Source of the DNA: Atrina japonica
Lineage: Eukaryota > Mollusca > Bivalvia > Pterioida > Pinnidae
DNA length: 64,000 nt
Direction of reading: 5' to 3'
Assembly (NCBI GenBank): GCA_030159075.1
Contig: BROG01000511.1
Span: 62,001-126,000, forward strand
Of the stretch, positions 22,970 through 36,336 are shown piece after piece. The notes beneath the pieces are model-generated. The model was not told the origin of the DNA. It did not search any database and saw only the letters and a program-made list of their open reading frames with translations. Position 1 is the stretch's first letter; the number at the start of each line of letters is the position of its first letter. A program made the position numbers and the translations under genes.

Positions 22970-24540
22970 AAAGGTAAGACTTTTACTTTTCTTAGTACCT
23001 TATTATTTTGACCACGATGTTTCTAAAGAATTAGAGGACATAGAAAATGATATGGTTAGACAGGAATTAAATGAAACTAAACCAAGAACGTCAGATCAGT
23101 CAGACGTACAAAACGAAACTGAAAGTAGAAATAGTAGTAATGAAAACAAAAACAGGTACTACAGTATATCAGGGGGAGTTAAGGGTGTCTGGAAACAGAC
23201 GGGACAATGACGAAAAAGAAATATTTGATTTGGCGGTAACTTAAGAACTTTTCGGGTAAACCGGCAGACCTTAAAGCATGGATTTCGGACATAGAAAGAT
23301 ATGCAAATTTAGTTGAATTAAATGTTCAGAAAATGCCGGGTGTAGCATTGGTAACATGTTCAGGGGCGGTAGCGGATTTCATTAGGAGATATTTAATGGA
23401 ACAAGAAAGTAGTGAAAATGTAGCTAGTTGGGGGGACCTCAAGAAATTACTAAAAGAAAAATTTGGGGAAAGTAACAAACAAGAGACAAGCATTAATAAA
23501 ATTAAGAAATCTAAAACAGGAAACAGATGAATCAGTTCAAATGTTTGGGGAAAGAATAATACAAGCATCTGAAGATGTTTTAAAAACAAATGTACAAAAG
23601 ACTTAATAGAACAACAATTAATAGACATATTTTGTAAGGGCGTTACTTTTGATTATATCAAAATGAAACTAATTAGGGAGGAGCCTACGACTTTAGAAGC
23701 CGCTGTTAAGATAGCGACACGTGAACAGAATGTTAGGGATCAAATAGCATTGATTAGACGGTGCACAAAATGTGTTTAGACTTAAAACTGAAAAAGAAGA
23801 CAGAGACATTCAGCCAATGGAAGTAGATCACTTAAGAAATAAACTATGTAAGATTGTTTAAGGATCACACTACTCAAAATTGCCCTAAAAATGTAGACGT
23901 AAATGCAGCTGACGAGACAGACAGTGACGATAGTGACGATGACTTACAAATATCATTAGCAGATAATAAGAAACAGGTTAGGTTCAAAAATGTTAAGAAA
24001 ACTAAACAACAACAAATTCAACAAACATTGAGGCCAAAATATCAAACACAAAGAAACAACCAAGTAGGTCCAAATAGACAAAATTTACAATCTGTACCAG
24101 AATTAGGCGCAGAATGTTGGGTATGTCACATGATAGGTCACCTTAAAAGAAATTGTCCCAATCGAAACATTAACCCTCGCAACTGGGTACCATATTGGCA
24201 ATATAATCAGGGACCACCATTTAATCGTGGCAGGGGTAGAACAACTTATAATAACTATCAAAATAGGCAAAATTACAATCCTCCACCCCAACCGTTTGCA
24301 CATAATACTTATCTCCTCCACAATTTACATATCAGCAAACTCAGCCAGATAATCAATTGTTAGCATTACCGGAGCCACCTCAGATGTTAGCACTTCCGGC
24401 ACCCCCAATGCAAGATAATATGTCTCAGTCAAATAAACAATTAGCGCTCCCTGCACCACCTGTAGTAAGTGAACAAACTTCAGAAAACTCCACCCCGCGA
24501 AGAGGACAACAATGGTCTCAGTATAGGGAACAGAGGGAAC
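22970..24540 (+). pseudogene. gag-like remnant with CCHC zinc knuckle
   Basis: Fragments in changing frames encode a capsid-like region (about 23250-23640) and an acidic linker. The zinc knuckle C-x2-C-x4-H-x4-C lies at 24115-24156 (CWVCHMIGHLKRNC). Gln/Asn-rich and Pro-rich (LALPAPP) stretches follow. In an active element this part packages the RNA. Stops and frameshifts interrupt it at several places. Confidence 0.8.
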
Positions 24541-24599
24541 AGGAAAACTAGAAGGCTCTTCTTATAAGGAAGCCAGTAAGAAGAGCTGTAATAGTAAAT

Positions 24600-27500
24600 T
24601 AGGAAAAAGTAAGATAGATAACTCTAGTAGTGATAAAAAATTTGAAATTCAATTGGCGGGAAATCCAAGTTCATGTGTATTATGGATTCCAAAATTCAAT
24701 CACTGTTATAGGTGCAGTAAATATTAAATTTACGATGAATAAAGTGACCATGAATCACAAGTTTTATGTCACCGATGGTTTGCATAGAAACTTTATCCTT
24801 GGTAGGGACTGGTTAAGACAAAATGGAGTAAGATTATACTTTGATTTAGGTTGCTTAAGAATATAGGGAGATATGTCAAATTTGAAGATGACACTCACAT
24901 ATCATCCATAGTAAGAAGTATCAAAAACAACTACATTAAGACCACAGAGTAAGACAATATGTTTTGTTTAGGACAAATAGAGCATTTAACAGTAGAAATA
25001 AAGAAAATTTTGAAATCTCAAGTATCAATGATGGATGTCTTTTAGATGACCCAGGACTTGTAGTTCAAGAATCAATGGAAAAGTAACAGGAAATAGAAAC
25101 ATTCCATTTAGTAGTTAATCAGATTAGATTTAGAATACAAAGATATTGACGCACCTTCAGAGTACAAGAAAACAAAGATATTTTTGCAAAACCCGATTCA
25201 GAGTTAGGTCATACAAGTACAGTGAAAATAAAAATAGATACAGGGGACCATCCACCAATTAGAAATAGGCCGTATAGAACTTAACAAACGACAAGTAATT
25301 GACAAGGCAGTAGAGGCAGGTATTATAGAAAGATCAAGGTCAACATGGGCTTTTCCATTAGTTGTAGTTTGGTAAGAAAGACGGATCTAAAAGAATGTGT
25401 GTATTTAGAGTTTTATCATTTCCCTTACCATTGATTGATGACATCTTGGCTAGGTTGGGAAAAAGCCAAACATTTCACTAGCTTAGATCTTAAAAGTGGG
25501 TTATGGATGAAGATAGTAAAGAAAAAACAGCTTTTACTTGTCACAAAGGGTTATTTTCAGTTTAATGTTGCCCTTTGGGTTAAAGTAATGCTCCTGCTGT
25601 CTTCCAAGAACTCATGAACATAGTATTACAAGAATGTGAGGACTTTGCCACTGCTTACTTAGATGACAAGAACATATCAGGCGACATGGTTTAAAAATGA
25701 AATTAAAGAAATGTAGTTTCTTTAAGAAAGAAATAGAATATTTAGGCTTTATCGTTGGTGACATAAAACCTATCTGTACCAAAGAATGTAAGAGAAATTA
25801 GGGGATTTATTGGCATGTGTAGTTATTATAGGAGGTAGCAAACCTTTGATTGAGTTGACTAAGAAATCTAGATTTTAGATGGTCAAAAGAATGCCAGGTA
25901 GCCTTTGATTTTCTCAAAGACAGTTTAACCGTAGTACCTTTGTTAGCTTATCCTGATACAAATAAACCTTATGTGTTATATACAGATGCTAGTGATACTT
26001 GTGTAGGGGCTTGTCTCACACAGCTTACAGAAACGAAATGGTCAACAATAGAAAAAGAATGTGTTTTGGAATAGCATTTGCTCTTAAGAAATTAGACTTA
26101 TATTTACATGATGCTCAGTTTGTGGTACGTACAGATCACCGTCCCTTGAAGTATTTATTAGATTCACCTATGCAAAATAAGAAAATACAACAATGGGCTC
26201 TCAGTATCGCAGGTTACAACTGTAAGATTGAGTATATAGAAGGTAGATTTAACTGTTGTGCTGACTTGTTGTCAAGAATACCAGACAGTCAAGAAACAAT
26301 TGATAATTCTGAATCAGAATCAGAGTCAGACACTGAAATAGAAATAGATGATAGATTTTTAGAAGTAAGATAGATCCACCTGATGACTTAGTCAAGCCGT
26401 TTATAGATAGAATAAAAACAGAACAAGAAAATGATGAGAAAAATAGCAAAACTTAAAATAGGACTACTAAAAGAGAACAAAACAGTTTAATAGTCATAGA
26501 TAGTTTGTTATACTTTTTATCTCAACAAGATTCAGAAGATCCAAAACTTAGATTATACATACCTGAAAATTTAGAAAACATTGTCATTAAACAACATCAT
26601 GACTTCGTAAAGATAAAACATATGACATCATTAGACCAAAATAACTATTTTCCAAAAATGTATCAAAAGTTGCACAAATATGTAGATCAATGCCAAAGAA
26701 ACGGACATTCCACCTTATCCTTTCGCAAAAATTGGTCTAGATTTATCAGGACCATATCCCACCACCTTATCAGGCAACAAGTACATTGTCTCATTCATAG
26801 ATTTATATTCTGGATGGCCAGAAGCTTTTAGTGTACCAAGTAAATCAGCTGATAATATAGTCCATCTCATATTAGAAGAAATCAAGATACCCAGAAAATG
26901 TAAACAAAGCGGTACAAGTTAAAGAGTTAAATATAGACCATATCACAACATCTTATTATAGTCCTCAAAGTAATGGCAAAGTAGAAAGATTTCAGAACTT
27001 TACATGAGAAAATATCCGATGATGTCCAAATTGGGACTTGTAACAAACGCAATTAGATTTCATTCAAATGAATCGACTAAGTTTTCACCATTTTACTTAC
27101 TATACAATAGGGATGTAGTATTACCATTAGATACAATTCTTAAACCTAGAAGAATGTATAATGGGGAAGACCAATATAAAATAGCACTACAGCAACAACA
27201 TAAAGCTTTTACGTTAGTACATAAAAATTTAGAAGACGCTAAGAAAAGACAAAAGAAATACGCAGATAGGGGTAGTCAGGAAATTAATGTCAAGGTAGGA
27301 GATCCAGTATATATTAAGAATCAAAGAAAAACCAAAATTAGATAATAAATGGACACCTTATTATAGGATTATTGAAGAAAAAGGACCTCTAAGTTTTATA
27401 GTTAAGAATCAGTTGACAGGAACAACAACTAAGACACATGCTCGACATCTTAGGTTACACCCAACAGACCGCAACATATGTAGTACGAATTCAGAATCTT
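24600..27500 (+). pseudogene. pol-like remnant (protease, RT, RNase H, integrase)
   Basis: In order: the protease end with FILGRDWL (about 24795); RT with a YLDD box at 25656-25667; RNase H with YTDASD (about 25980) and RTDHRPLKYLL (about 26130); integrase with SPQSNGK near 26960; and a C-terminal chromosomal-binding type module (WTPYYRIIEEKGPLSF) near 27350. The protease active-site triad is not visible. Frames break at least once in each domain and parts of RT and integrase are deleted. Confidence 0.85.
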
Positions 27501-27539
27501 CAGGAAGAAATCAAAGATCAGGCAAATGAGAGATGACTC

Positions 27540-29885
27540 AGATAGTGAAGATGATATTCCTCTATCAGAATGAAATAGAAATACAAAGTTAGAAGATCAC
27601 TAAAACAACAAGCAAAAACAGAGAAATAAGTAAGGATACAGAAGATACATAAATGAAATTAAGAGTTCAAAATGACGTACGAAATAGACCCTATAAACAA
27701 AAGAAATATTAATGCGACTTTTGAACGTTTGACATATGTGCAAGAATAACTTGTTGAATAAGAATAGTTTTCGATAACATGTGCCTTGACTATGTTTGAT
27801 AATATGTGTAAGACAATGAAAAGTCTTAAGTTTTAGACAATTTACATTATAATTTACAGGAAAACAATTAACACTTATATCCAGTTAGATAGAGCTTTAG
27901 ACCATGTTAAGAACTGGGTTATATTGACTCAAAACAAATTACAACATCATGAAATCCATGTTGTGCACTGGGACACCTTGCACCTGTTATACAACCTTTA
28001 CAGTTTCGGCATATTTTATCAATCAAAAATCAATTGATCACGTTTTGCTTTGCCTTTTGAAAAAAGATCTTTGGGACCTATACACATTGACTTGTGCTAC
28101 ATATTTCAAAGACGTAGTTATTGTGACTGGTTGACACCACAAATGGAAATTTACAAGATACATAACTATTGCCACATATGAAAGAACCCTCGGTACTAAA
28201 TATGTGAGTCAGAAGCCTTAGCGGTAAATTTTGCACGATGTGAAAAATGTTCAAACCCTTCGATAAGATATCGTTCTTTTGACAGTTCTATCGTTTCGAA
28301 CAGACAGACTTGTGTTGCTATATTTTTAGAAACACGTCTGAACAAAACTGTAAAACTATGATCAATAAGTAAGGACAGTATGTTACAGAAGGAAATCTTG
28401 CTGAAAAATGTTATGAAGATCGTGTGTGACAAAGAATCAATGATTCTGTCTGACATACATTTGGAACAAAATTGTCAATTCTAACTATATGACTTTAACG
28501 CATTTATAAGGGTAATTTTATATCTTTGAAAACATTAGTCAAAGTATAAAAAGGAAGTAAGTTTGTTTTGGAGATATAAACAAAATTTCCCACGGCATGA
28601 TAAGATTTTCCTAAGACGTTTCCAGTAAAAGAAATTTAGATTTTGATAAAGAACTAAAACTAGAAGAAATTTCTGAGAAGATGATTTTTGAAAAAACGTC
28701 TACTTTCTCATACCAATAGTGCTAACAATCTTAATAATTATAAATGTAAAATGAAAAAGAATAATAAGAAAATGAAATAGGCATTCATCTTCTGTCAAAA
28801 AGAAAAATAAAGATAATCCTAATGTAAAGGAGGTGAGGGAATAGAGGAGTTGAGTCTTCCACAAGACTTCTAAGAAACCAGAACCAACAGCCATACCAGG
28901 AGCACCAAGTAACAAACAATCGATCATGCATAAATACGCAGTTCAACAGATGATGAATTCACAATCATATAACAGCGAAACAACGGGCAAGAAACACAGC
29001 CAGTATATACAAAGAAGACATTCACAATGAACAAGAACCACGCATATCTGAAACTTTGCGTACTTTACAAGTTACAATATAGACTTAATTGTCAAACCAG
29101 AATTAACATTGAAAACAAGAGACTATACGGTCCAGAGAAACAGAAAACACGAAACAAAATAGTCAAAGAGAAACGAAAACAGAAGATCAAAACAGTCAAC
29201 AAAAGGAACACAGTAACAATGAAATGAACCATGAACTTTATCAAGACCCAGAAATAGGTGAAGTGACACCGCAAGAATTAAACGATAAAAATAAATCGTC
29301 GATCGAAAACATAGAATCAGGCTTCGATCCAGGGCCCGATTACCAGTTGGACTAAATAAGAAGACTATAAATCACAGTGATATGTGAATACAAACGAAAA
29401 TAACTAAAGAAGTCGAAAACTTAAAAAAGGATTTTCGAGACAGAATTTTGCGCAACCGGAGGACTTTCCGTTATTAGGATGAACTTTCCAAAGCAGTTTC
29501 CGTGAATGGAGGCTTTCCATGATATGCTATAAAATGTATTATGATATGATGATATTCATAATTTTATTTTTTTATGTGAACTTTACTTATGACTTTAAAT
29601 AGTGAGTGTTTTTAAAGACAATGATTATGAATTGAAGTGTTGTTAAACATTTAATTATGTCGATATAATGCTGTATATATATATTGAATTTTCATCCAGG
29701 TCACATTTTTAAATATGTCACTGCCTTTATGAATTGTTGAAAAATCAGGTCACGATTTTACTAAGTCACAAGTTAAATTTGCCAGGATACGATTTAGAAT
29801 TTATTTAATGTTAACAGTGAAAACCACATCTGACTTTCAAGCCACACGCTTAAAAAGTGGAAAGTATTTAAACCATTTAGTAAAA
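27540..29885 (+). other. Unassigned 3' internal region of the LTR element
   Basis: Lies between the integrase end and the right LTR. The strand is purine-rich, and short plus-strand frames occur near 29030-29350 without a recognisable domain. It could be a decayed third gene or a secondary insertion. A purine tract AAGGGATAGGGAC just before 29908 is a plausible polypurine primer. Confidence 0.45.
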
Positions 29886-29907
29886 ATTTCAAGGGATAGG
29901 GACGTTT

Positions 29908-30340
29908 TGTAACAATATGAGTATAAATCTTTTAGTTGAACTTGAAATAATATTCTCGGGCAGCTAAAATAATAAATTCGGCTAAAATAAGTTGACAAGG
30001 TTAAATTAGATATGAAATTTCCAAATCGACTCAGCAATTTCAGCATATTACAATTACTTTTGATAAACAACTTGTCAACACCTAAAATTCAGCAGCAATT
30101 AAAGCTTTTTCAAATATCTGTCAAAACAAGGTTTGAAATGAATAGTACTTGCAAGAATGATGGTGTAAAAAGGTTTTCACTATATTTTTGAGTGGCGTCC
30201 ACCCAAAGATGCATTTAACTCTCTAGAAGTTTCTGTGGATTTTGCGTTGGTCAAAAACAAACATATTAGAGTTAAAATTAGATACTCTCTGATTGACATT
30301 GTTACCATTGCTGCACTCTGCTGAGAGGAGTGGGTTGACA
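29908..30340 (+). repeat. 3' LTR
   Basis: 433 bp from TGTAACAATATGAG to GGGTTGACA. It is longer than the 5' LTR because of extra sequence at about 30005-30230. The high divergence between the two LTRs implies an old insertion. Confidence 0.8.
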
Positions 30341-30568
30341 ATAGCCAAAAAATTAAAATTTTCCGCCAAATTTGGTGAAAAAGCATTGTTATATAAAAGT
30401 CTTTCTTTAATTTTTTTATGTGGAATACTAGTGTAAGAGTAGAGAAATATAAATTTTGATACTGTGAATTCAAGAAAAATTGTACCTTCAAGCTGTTAGA
30501 ATTTTTAAGTTCTATTTTTCTGGAATAAGCAACTGTACAGTATTGTTCAAGTTTCTCCTTAACGGCTG
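30341..30568 (-). pseudogene. Reverse transcriptase copy R2, right part
   Basis: Continuation of R2 past the LTR element. ATAGCC continues into sequence matching R5 at 38417-38700 (AAAGTCTTTCTTT, TTATGTGGAAT, CTTAACGGCTGTCAAT). R2 is 5'-truncated at about 30568. Confidence 0.75.
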
Positions 30569-31035
30569 TCAATAAATGATCTCGCTAGAATTTTACTTTT
30601 TTGAACAATAATGTATTTTTCCTGAAATAATGAATAGATTGCAATGAGATTTTCACTTATTGAGTACCAAAACCTCAACGTTCTGTGGATAAAAAATTGT
30701 TAAAATTAGATAATTGACAAATTCTAGAGGAGTTGAAAAAAAACCCGCAAATTTACTAAGGTTATATAGATAAATTTACTAAGGTTATATAGATAAATTT
30801 ACTAAGGTTAAATAAATAAATTCATTTATTTATTTTTGGGGAATTTTGAAACATGTTGGCCACTTTTCAGGTTTTTTTTTTTACATAATTACATAAAATA
30901 AAATAAAATAAACAACTAGGAACCTGTAATTTGACATTTGTCTGTATGGCTTTTATATTTAGTATATATAAGGAATTCCTAGACGGTAAAGGTCTTCTGT
31001 AACTCCATGCACCCTAATATGTATATAAACATAAG
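30569..31035. other. Intergenic with a 23-bp triplicate
   Basis: Contains three copies of AAATTTACTAAGGTTATATA followed by GAT at about 30750-30820. Otherwise AT-rich and featureless. Confidence 0.5.
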
Positions 31036-31685
31036 GTTAAACTAATTTTCAGCCACATGTTGGCGGTAAAGGGAGAGTGCCCCCGAAGAGACCACATGCA
31101 TGTAAACTGGCAAACTCTCTCATGATTACACGGGACCACATGCCTCTCTCACAAAACCACCCCAGATTACAGCGGGACCACATGCATGTAAACTGGCAAA
31201 CTCTCTCACAAAATCACCCCAGATTACAGCGGGACCACATGCATTTTCTCTCACAAAATCACCCCAGTTATTCAACTAATTTTTACAGCGGGACCACATG
31301 CATGTAAACTGGCGATTACAGCCAATTTAAACAAACTCTCTCACAAAATCACCCCAGATTGCGGGACCACATGCATGAAACTGGACAAAATCACCCCAGA
31401 TTACAGCGGGACCACATGCATGTAAACTGGCAAACTCTCTCACAAAATCACCCCAGATTACAGCGGGACCACATGCATGTAAACTGGCAAACTCTCTCAC
31501 AAAACCACCCCAGAGCCCACATGATTAAACTGCGGCGGGACCCGCAAAACCAAACTCTCTCACAAAACCACCCCAGTGCGGACCACATGCATGTAAACTG
31601 AGATTACAGCGGGACCACATGCATGTAAACTGGCAAACTCTCTCACAAAATTACTCTAGCTTACAGCGGGACCCGAACCAGTGCT
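31036..31685. repeat. 57-bp minisatellite
   Basis: Ten or more units of AGATTACAGCGGGACCACAT, GCATGTAAACTGGCAAACTC, TCTCACAAAATCACCCC. Many are internally deleted or rearranged, for example at 31260-31400 and 31500-31600. The apparent His/Gln/Arg-rich peptides are repeat translations. Confidence 0.9.
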
Positions 31686-32334
31686 GACGAGAGTCGAGAT
31701 ACTTCATAGTTTAAAGTACAGTTCTAACTTAACCGGAAACTCCTTTAAAACAAAACAAGGCATGTTATATTTCAGTGAAAAAAACATTTTATGATTAAAA
31801 AGTTTTAAAATTTTATAAATTTTGATGAAAAATTAATTTAAATGGCGACTGTAAACATGTTATTTGGCACACGCTCATCATAAAATGGTGATCTAACTGA
31901 TGATAAATCCTTGATACTGACCATCTGGGTCACATAATCATCTGCGATAACTTAAATACAAAGGATGGAAATAATGTTCAGTTGTAAATATTAACGTAAT
32001 AACCTAGTTATAAGTTTGAGAGAAAAAATGGAATAGTTGCTCAATATTTGAATCAGTTGAACTCGAGTTATAGATATGTCGTTTACTAATTTCTAATTTA
32101 TAATATTGATATTGTCCTGTACTTATTTTTAATTTATTACAAATTAAAAATGAGTGAAGTACAGATAGAGAAAAAAGTGGTACGAGGCAAGGCCAAAATC
32201 TACACCTAAATGTATTGTATATCCCGTCCAAGAGTTCTCACTGTAGAAAGATAACTATCTAAGTTTAAAATATCATAAAGGACGGATTTTTAGTGGTTCG
32301 TGTTGTTTTAATTCAGTCGAAGTGATTATGTTAT
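31686..32334. other. Intergenic, nothing recognised
   Basis: AT-rich sequence with no supported gene, array or element end. Confidence 0.4.
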
Positions 32335-33390
32335 ATATATAAAAGTCACAGATGACAAAGGATGTTCAGGAGACATATATACAAACCTGGAGAACATTCG
32401 ACAAACGCTGAGGTGGGATCGGGTGCCATGAATCCCTTTTTGACCGGTCACACCAACCGCCACCGTTTAACCCAATAGATGATAAAACAACTACCAAAAT
32501 AAGTTTATGCGAAAGTAACTTTTTTACCGTACGTCATTCTGTAAAAGGACCTTAAGTGTATTTAAGATACTACCACCAAGCACATAAAGTTTTGAAACTT
32601 GTCACAGTCCAGGAATGTAAAAATATTTTTTCTCGTTTTTAATTTTTGTTTAAAGTAAATCCTGTTTTAGTGACCATCTGTGTACATGGACCACGTCACA
32701 AAGACTATTATTTGCTGTCCCGAATAGTACCTTATGTGTACGAATCAATCTCTATATAAAGACCACCTACCTATAAAGACCGGTTTTCTTGTGTCCCTAA
32801 GGAGGTCGTTATATACAAGTTTCACTGTATATTGTTTATCGGAAATTCCAACATCTTTTGTATATCAACTTCAGTGTACATGTATTTATGTGTAGAATCA
32901 GAGTGGTGTTAAACAAAATAATTATCATGATAACCAATGACTAGATATTTAAATTTCCACCTTTAGTGAAAAAACAGTTGATGATGTTAAAAAGTCTCTT
33001 TTTTAATTTTCATTTTCGGAGACAACGTATTGCAAGTGATTTTATTTACTGAACCTTATTATTTGTATATGAATACTACACTGGACTTGACCTCATATAC
33101 AATAATATGTCTTATGCCTGTGTATAGCTCTTATTTGTTATTGTACATTAAGTACATGTAGTATTTAGTAAACCCTCGTGACAATTGATATTCAAGATGA
33201 TTTAATACAGTTGGTATTCTAGATGATTCAACGACTACTTTCGAATAGATTACTCAACTATATATACATGTATTTCATTAAGTGATACATGGTACATAAA
33301 TTGCCAAAAGCAATTGGAATAAATATTTTTACAATATTGTTGAAGTTTCTCCTTAACCACTGTCAGTATCCTGGTAAATACATGTATTAT
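32335..33390 (-). pseudogene. Reverse transcriptase copy R3 (very decayed)
   Basis: Tail with GGTGGGATCGGGTGCCATG at 32411. RT-derived DNA follows at about 32835-33010 (TATTTATGTGTAGAATCAGA, TAGTGAAAAAACAGTTG) and a short 5' piece at 33335-33385 (GTTGAAGTTTCTCCTTAACC). It is interrupted by the mariner-like MITE at 32653-32827 and by sequence at about 33045-33180 matching the inner part of the AAAGGGACATTAA element. No usable frame remains. Confidence 0.65.
32653..32827. mobile_element. Tc1/mariner-like MITE, copy 2
   Basis: Ends AAGTAAATCCTG and GTTTCACTG, flanked by TA on both sides. The internal GACCACCTACCTATAAAGAC matches copy 1 at 13948-14072. It is nested in R3. Confidence 0.75.
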
Positions 33391-33829
33391 TAACATTGTA
33401 CTAAACTTATAGTTTTGGAGAAAAAAACATTAACATAAAGACAGCCGAACCGAATGCTCAAGACGATGGTTTTGTCATCATTGGTTGAGCTTGAATTCAA
33501 AATAGAAAGTGGTACATGTAAATAGTTCCGATAAGACTCTCAAGTGGTATCAAAGCTTTTTTCAGGCACAAACACACAAACCTACACATGTACACACACA
33601 AACACACCGTCAAATAACCACTATATACAGATGAGTATATATATATATTTATATTTATTATATATACACACACACACATTGATAGTGATTTAATTAGCAA
33701 TAGATCTTACTTATGACAATTTTCATACTTCTGTGAATAAAGTACGTTACTTTTTATTTCTTTTTTACTTCAACATTTTATCTACAATAAATAGACACGG
33801 ACTGGACAATAACGATAACACTATACTAC

Positions 33830-34215
33830 AAACGTGATGATTTCAGCTATCGTCAACTTACCCCATATCAGTAGTACTGATATCCCATTTCCGCCTATGC
33901 ATGGTGTTTAAACCAGATAATCCGACATACAAGTGCTTTTCAACGTATGATAATGTCATATACAAGGGGCAATCTATTACTGACAAGTTATTTTCACACG
34001 AATACAAAAATAAAAAAACAAATCGCATCTGAAGTCAACATTTCGCAAATTTTATTGTCAGTATAATTATCTTGTTTGCAATTACTATATTTCACAAACT
34101 GGACTATTGAGATACCTGTAGGCAGAAGGGATGCTTGCTCCTCCATGGCACATGGTCCCGCTTCTGAATTGCCTGTAGGTCTGTGTTTTTCCAATGTTCA
34201 CCAGATTTGTATACT
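33830..34215 (+). pseudogene. Reverse transcriptase copy R4 (3' end, plus strand)
   Basis: The only sizeable copy on the plus strand. It has the RT C-terminal region (about 33890-33990, matching the R5 segment for AYGVYISQMIRYARACTTY) followed by the tail GGATGCTTGCTCCTCCATGG. It is much mutated. Confidence 0.6.
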
Positions 34216-34383
34216 GTCCCCTGAACCTCCTGGCGGTATTATGTAATTACGCCCGAGTTCTTGGCACGGAAAAAGATCGAGTTTGCGAGGAAACACTATG
34301 GTTGTTAACATCTTTGCTAAATGTTTTAGACTTTATCCAAACAATTTGGGTTTTTGTACCATTTATATGTAGACCCGGAATTT

Positions 34384-34744
34384 AAAGGGACATTAACTGT
34401 TTCAAAATAAAAATTTCCCTTTTTACCCCTTAGATTGATATTCAACAACTTAAAAGGAGATATACACAGGCATAAACATTTAAAATTCATATATATTACT
34501 TGAAAATTGTTTGATAAATACAGTTTGGCAATTATTCACTTGCAGTTGATTGATTGAACCTTACTATTTGTATGTGCATACCAGACTTGCCCTGACCTTA
34601 TTTTCAGAAAGCATAAAGGAATATAAGACTGTTTATGCCTGTGCATAGCTCTTATTTGTTATTGAATCAAGTACAAGTAGTAAAAGTAAAAAAGCCGAAA
34701 TATTATTGTTTCTTAGGGGGGGTTAACACATCTAATGCCCCTTT
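34384..34744 (+). mobile_element. AAAGGGACATTAA MITE-like element, full copy
   Basis: 361 bp starting AAAGGGACATTAACTG and ending with the complement of AAAGGGGCATTAGA. TTTAA or TTAA is next to both ends, so a TTAA target duplication is possible. Other copies are at 19661, 20806 (inverted), about 33045 (inner part) and 60969. Confidence 0.6.
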
Positions 34745-35067
34745 AAGAATCATATTCTAACGTATCTAAAGCATACACGAATCTCTTATTTTTACTAATA
34801 AAACACCCACCAATAAACCCAGATTGAGTAACTGAAATTAAAACGTATAACGTGGAATTTGTTCTCTTATGTATGCATCCAGAAATAAGTTTATGATATA
34901 TAAAATCACAGATACCAAAATATAAACCCAAACAGGCTCACGAGACTGTATTCCTGAAAATTTCACCTCTGGTCATTTTCGCCCTTTTACGACGGAAAAC
35001 ATATTCGCCTCGTCTTAAATTCGCCCTAAGACTATAGTCTTACGGTTATAGTGTTTGTCCGAGCTTC

Positions 35068-35389
35068 AATAGATCATTTTCGAGTTCTTACGTAGTCCGT
35101 TTTTGGATCCGGATTATCCATGCGCCGATACAGCGTTGCTGTTATATCTGAGGGCCAAATTATTGCAACTAGTCCATTTATGTCATAGCGTTTATGAGGT
35201 TAACGTCTAAACTCTACACCAGGAAGGAAATATCGTGACATTTTGATTTATTGTATGAAATCAAGCATTTTATTTCTTGATCAACGCAATGACACATACC
35301 GGAAATCGCTAAGCATAACAAAGTTGAAGCGGCGCAAGGAAAGTCCGGATCCAAAAATGGATCACATAAGAACTCGAAAATTATCTATT
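35068..35389. mobile_element. MITE with AATAGATCATTTTCGAG ends, copy 1
   Basis: 322 bp. The left arm AATAGATCATTTTCGAGTTC, CTTACGTAG, TTTTTGGATCCGG faces its complement ending GAACTCGAAAATTATCTATT. A second member is at 62852-63196. Confidence 0.75.

Positions 35390-36336
<947 letters not shown>

Larger units (their letters stand above)
22614..30340 (+). mobile_element. Degenerate Ty3/gypsy-type LTR retrotransposon
   Basis: About 7.7 kb with related LTR copies at both ends, gag with a CCHC knuckle, then protease, RT, RNase H and integrase in the Ty3/gypsy order. Ends are TGT...ACA, and ATAG flanks both ends (22610-22613 and 30341-30344). It sits inside R2, since flanking R2 sequence resumes exactly past the right LTR. 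Numerous frameshifts and stops in every domain show it is inactive. About 2.3 kb between integrase and the right LTR is unexplained. Confidence 0.9.

Noticed and set aside
28196..28927. Minus-strand frames inside the LTR element as host genes
   Set aside because: No domain, no splice context, and antisense to a decayed element.
31077..31601. Arg/His-rich repeat protein
   Set aside because: Translation of the 57-bp minisatellite.
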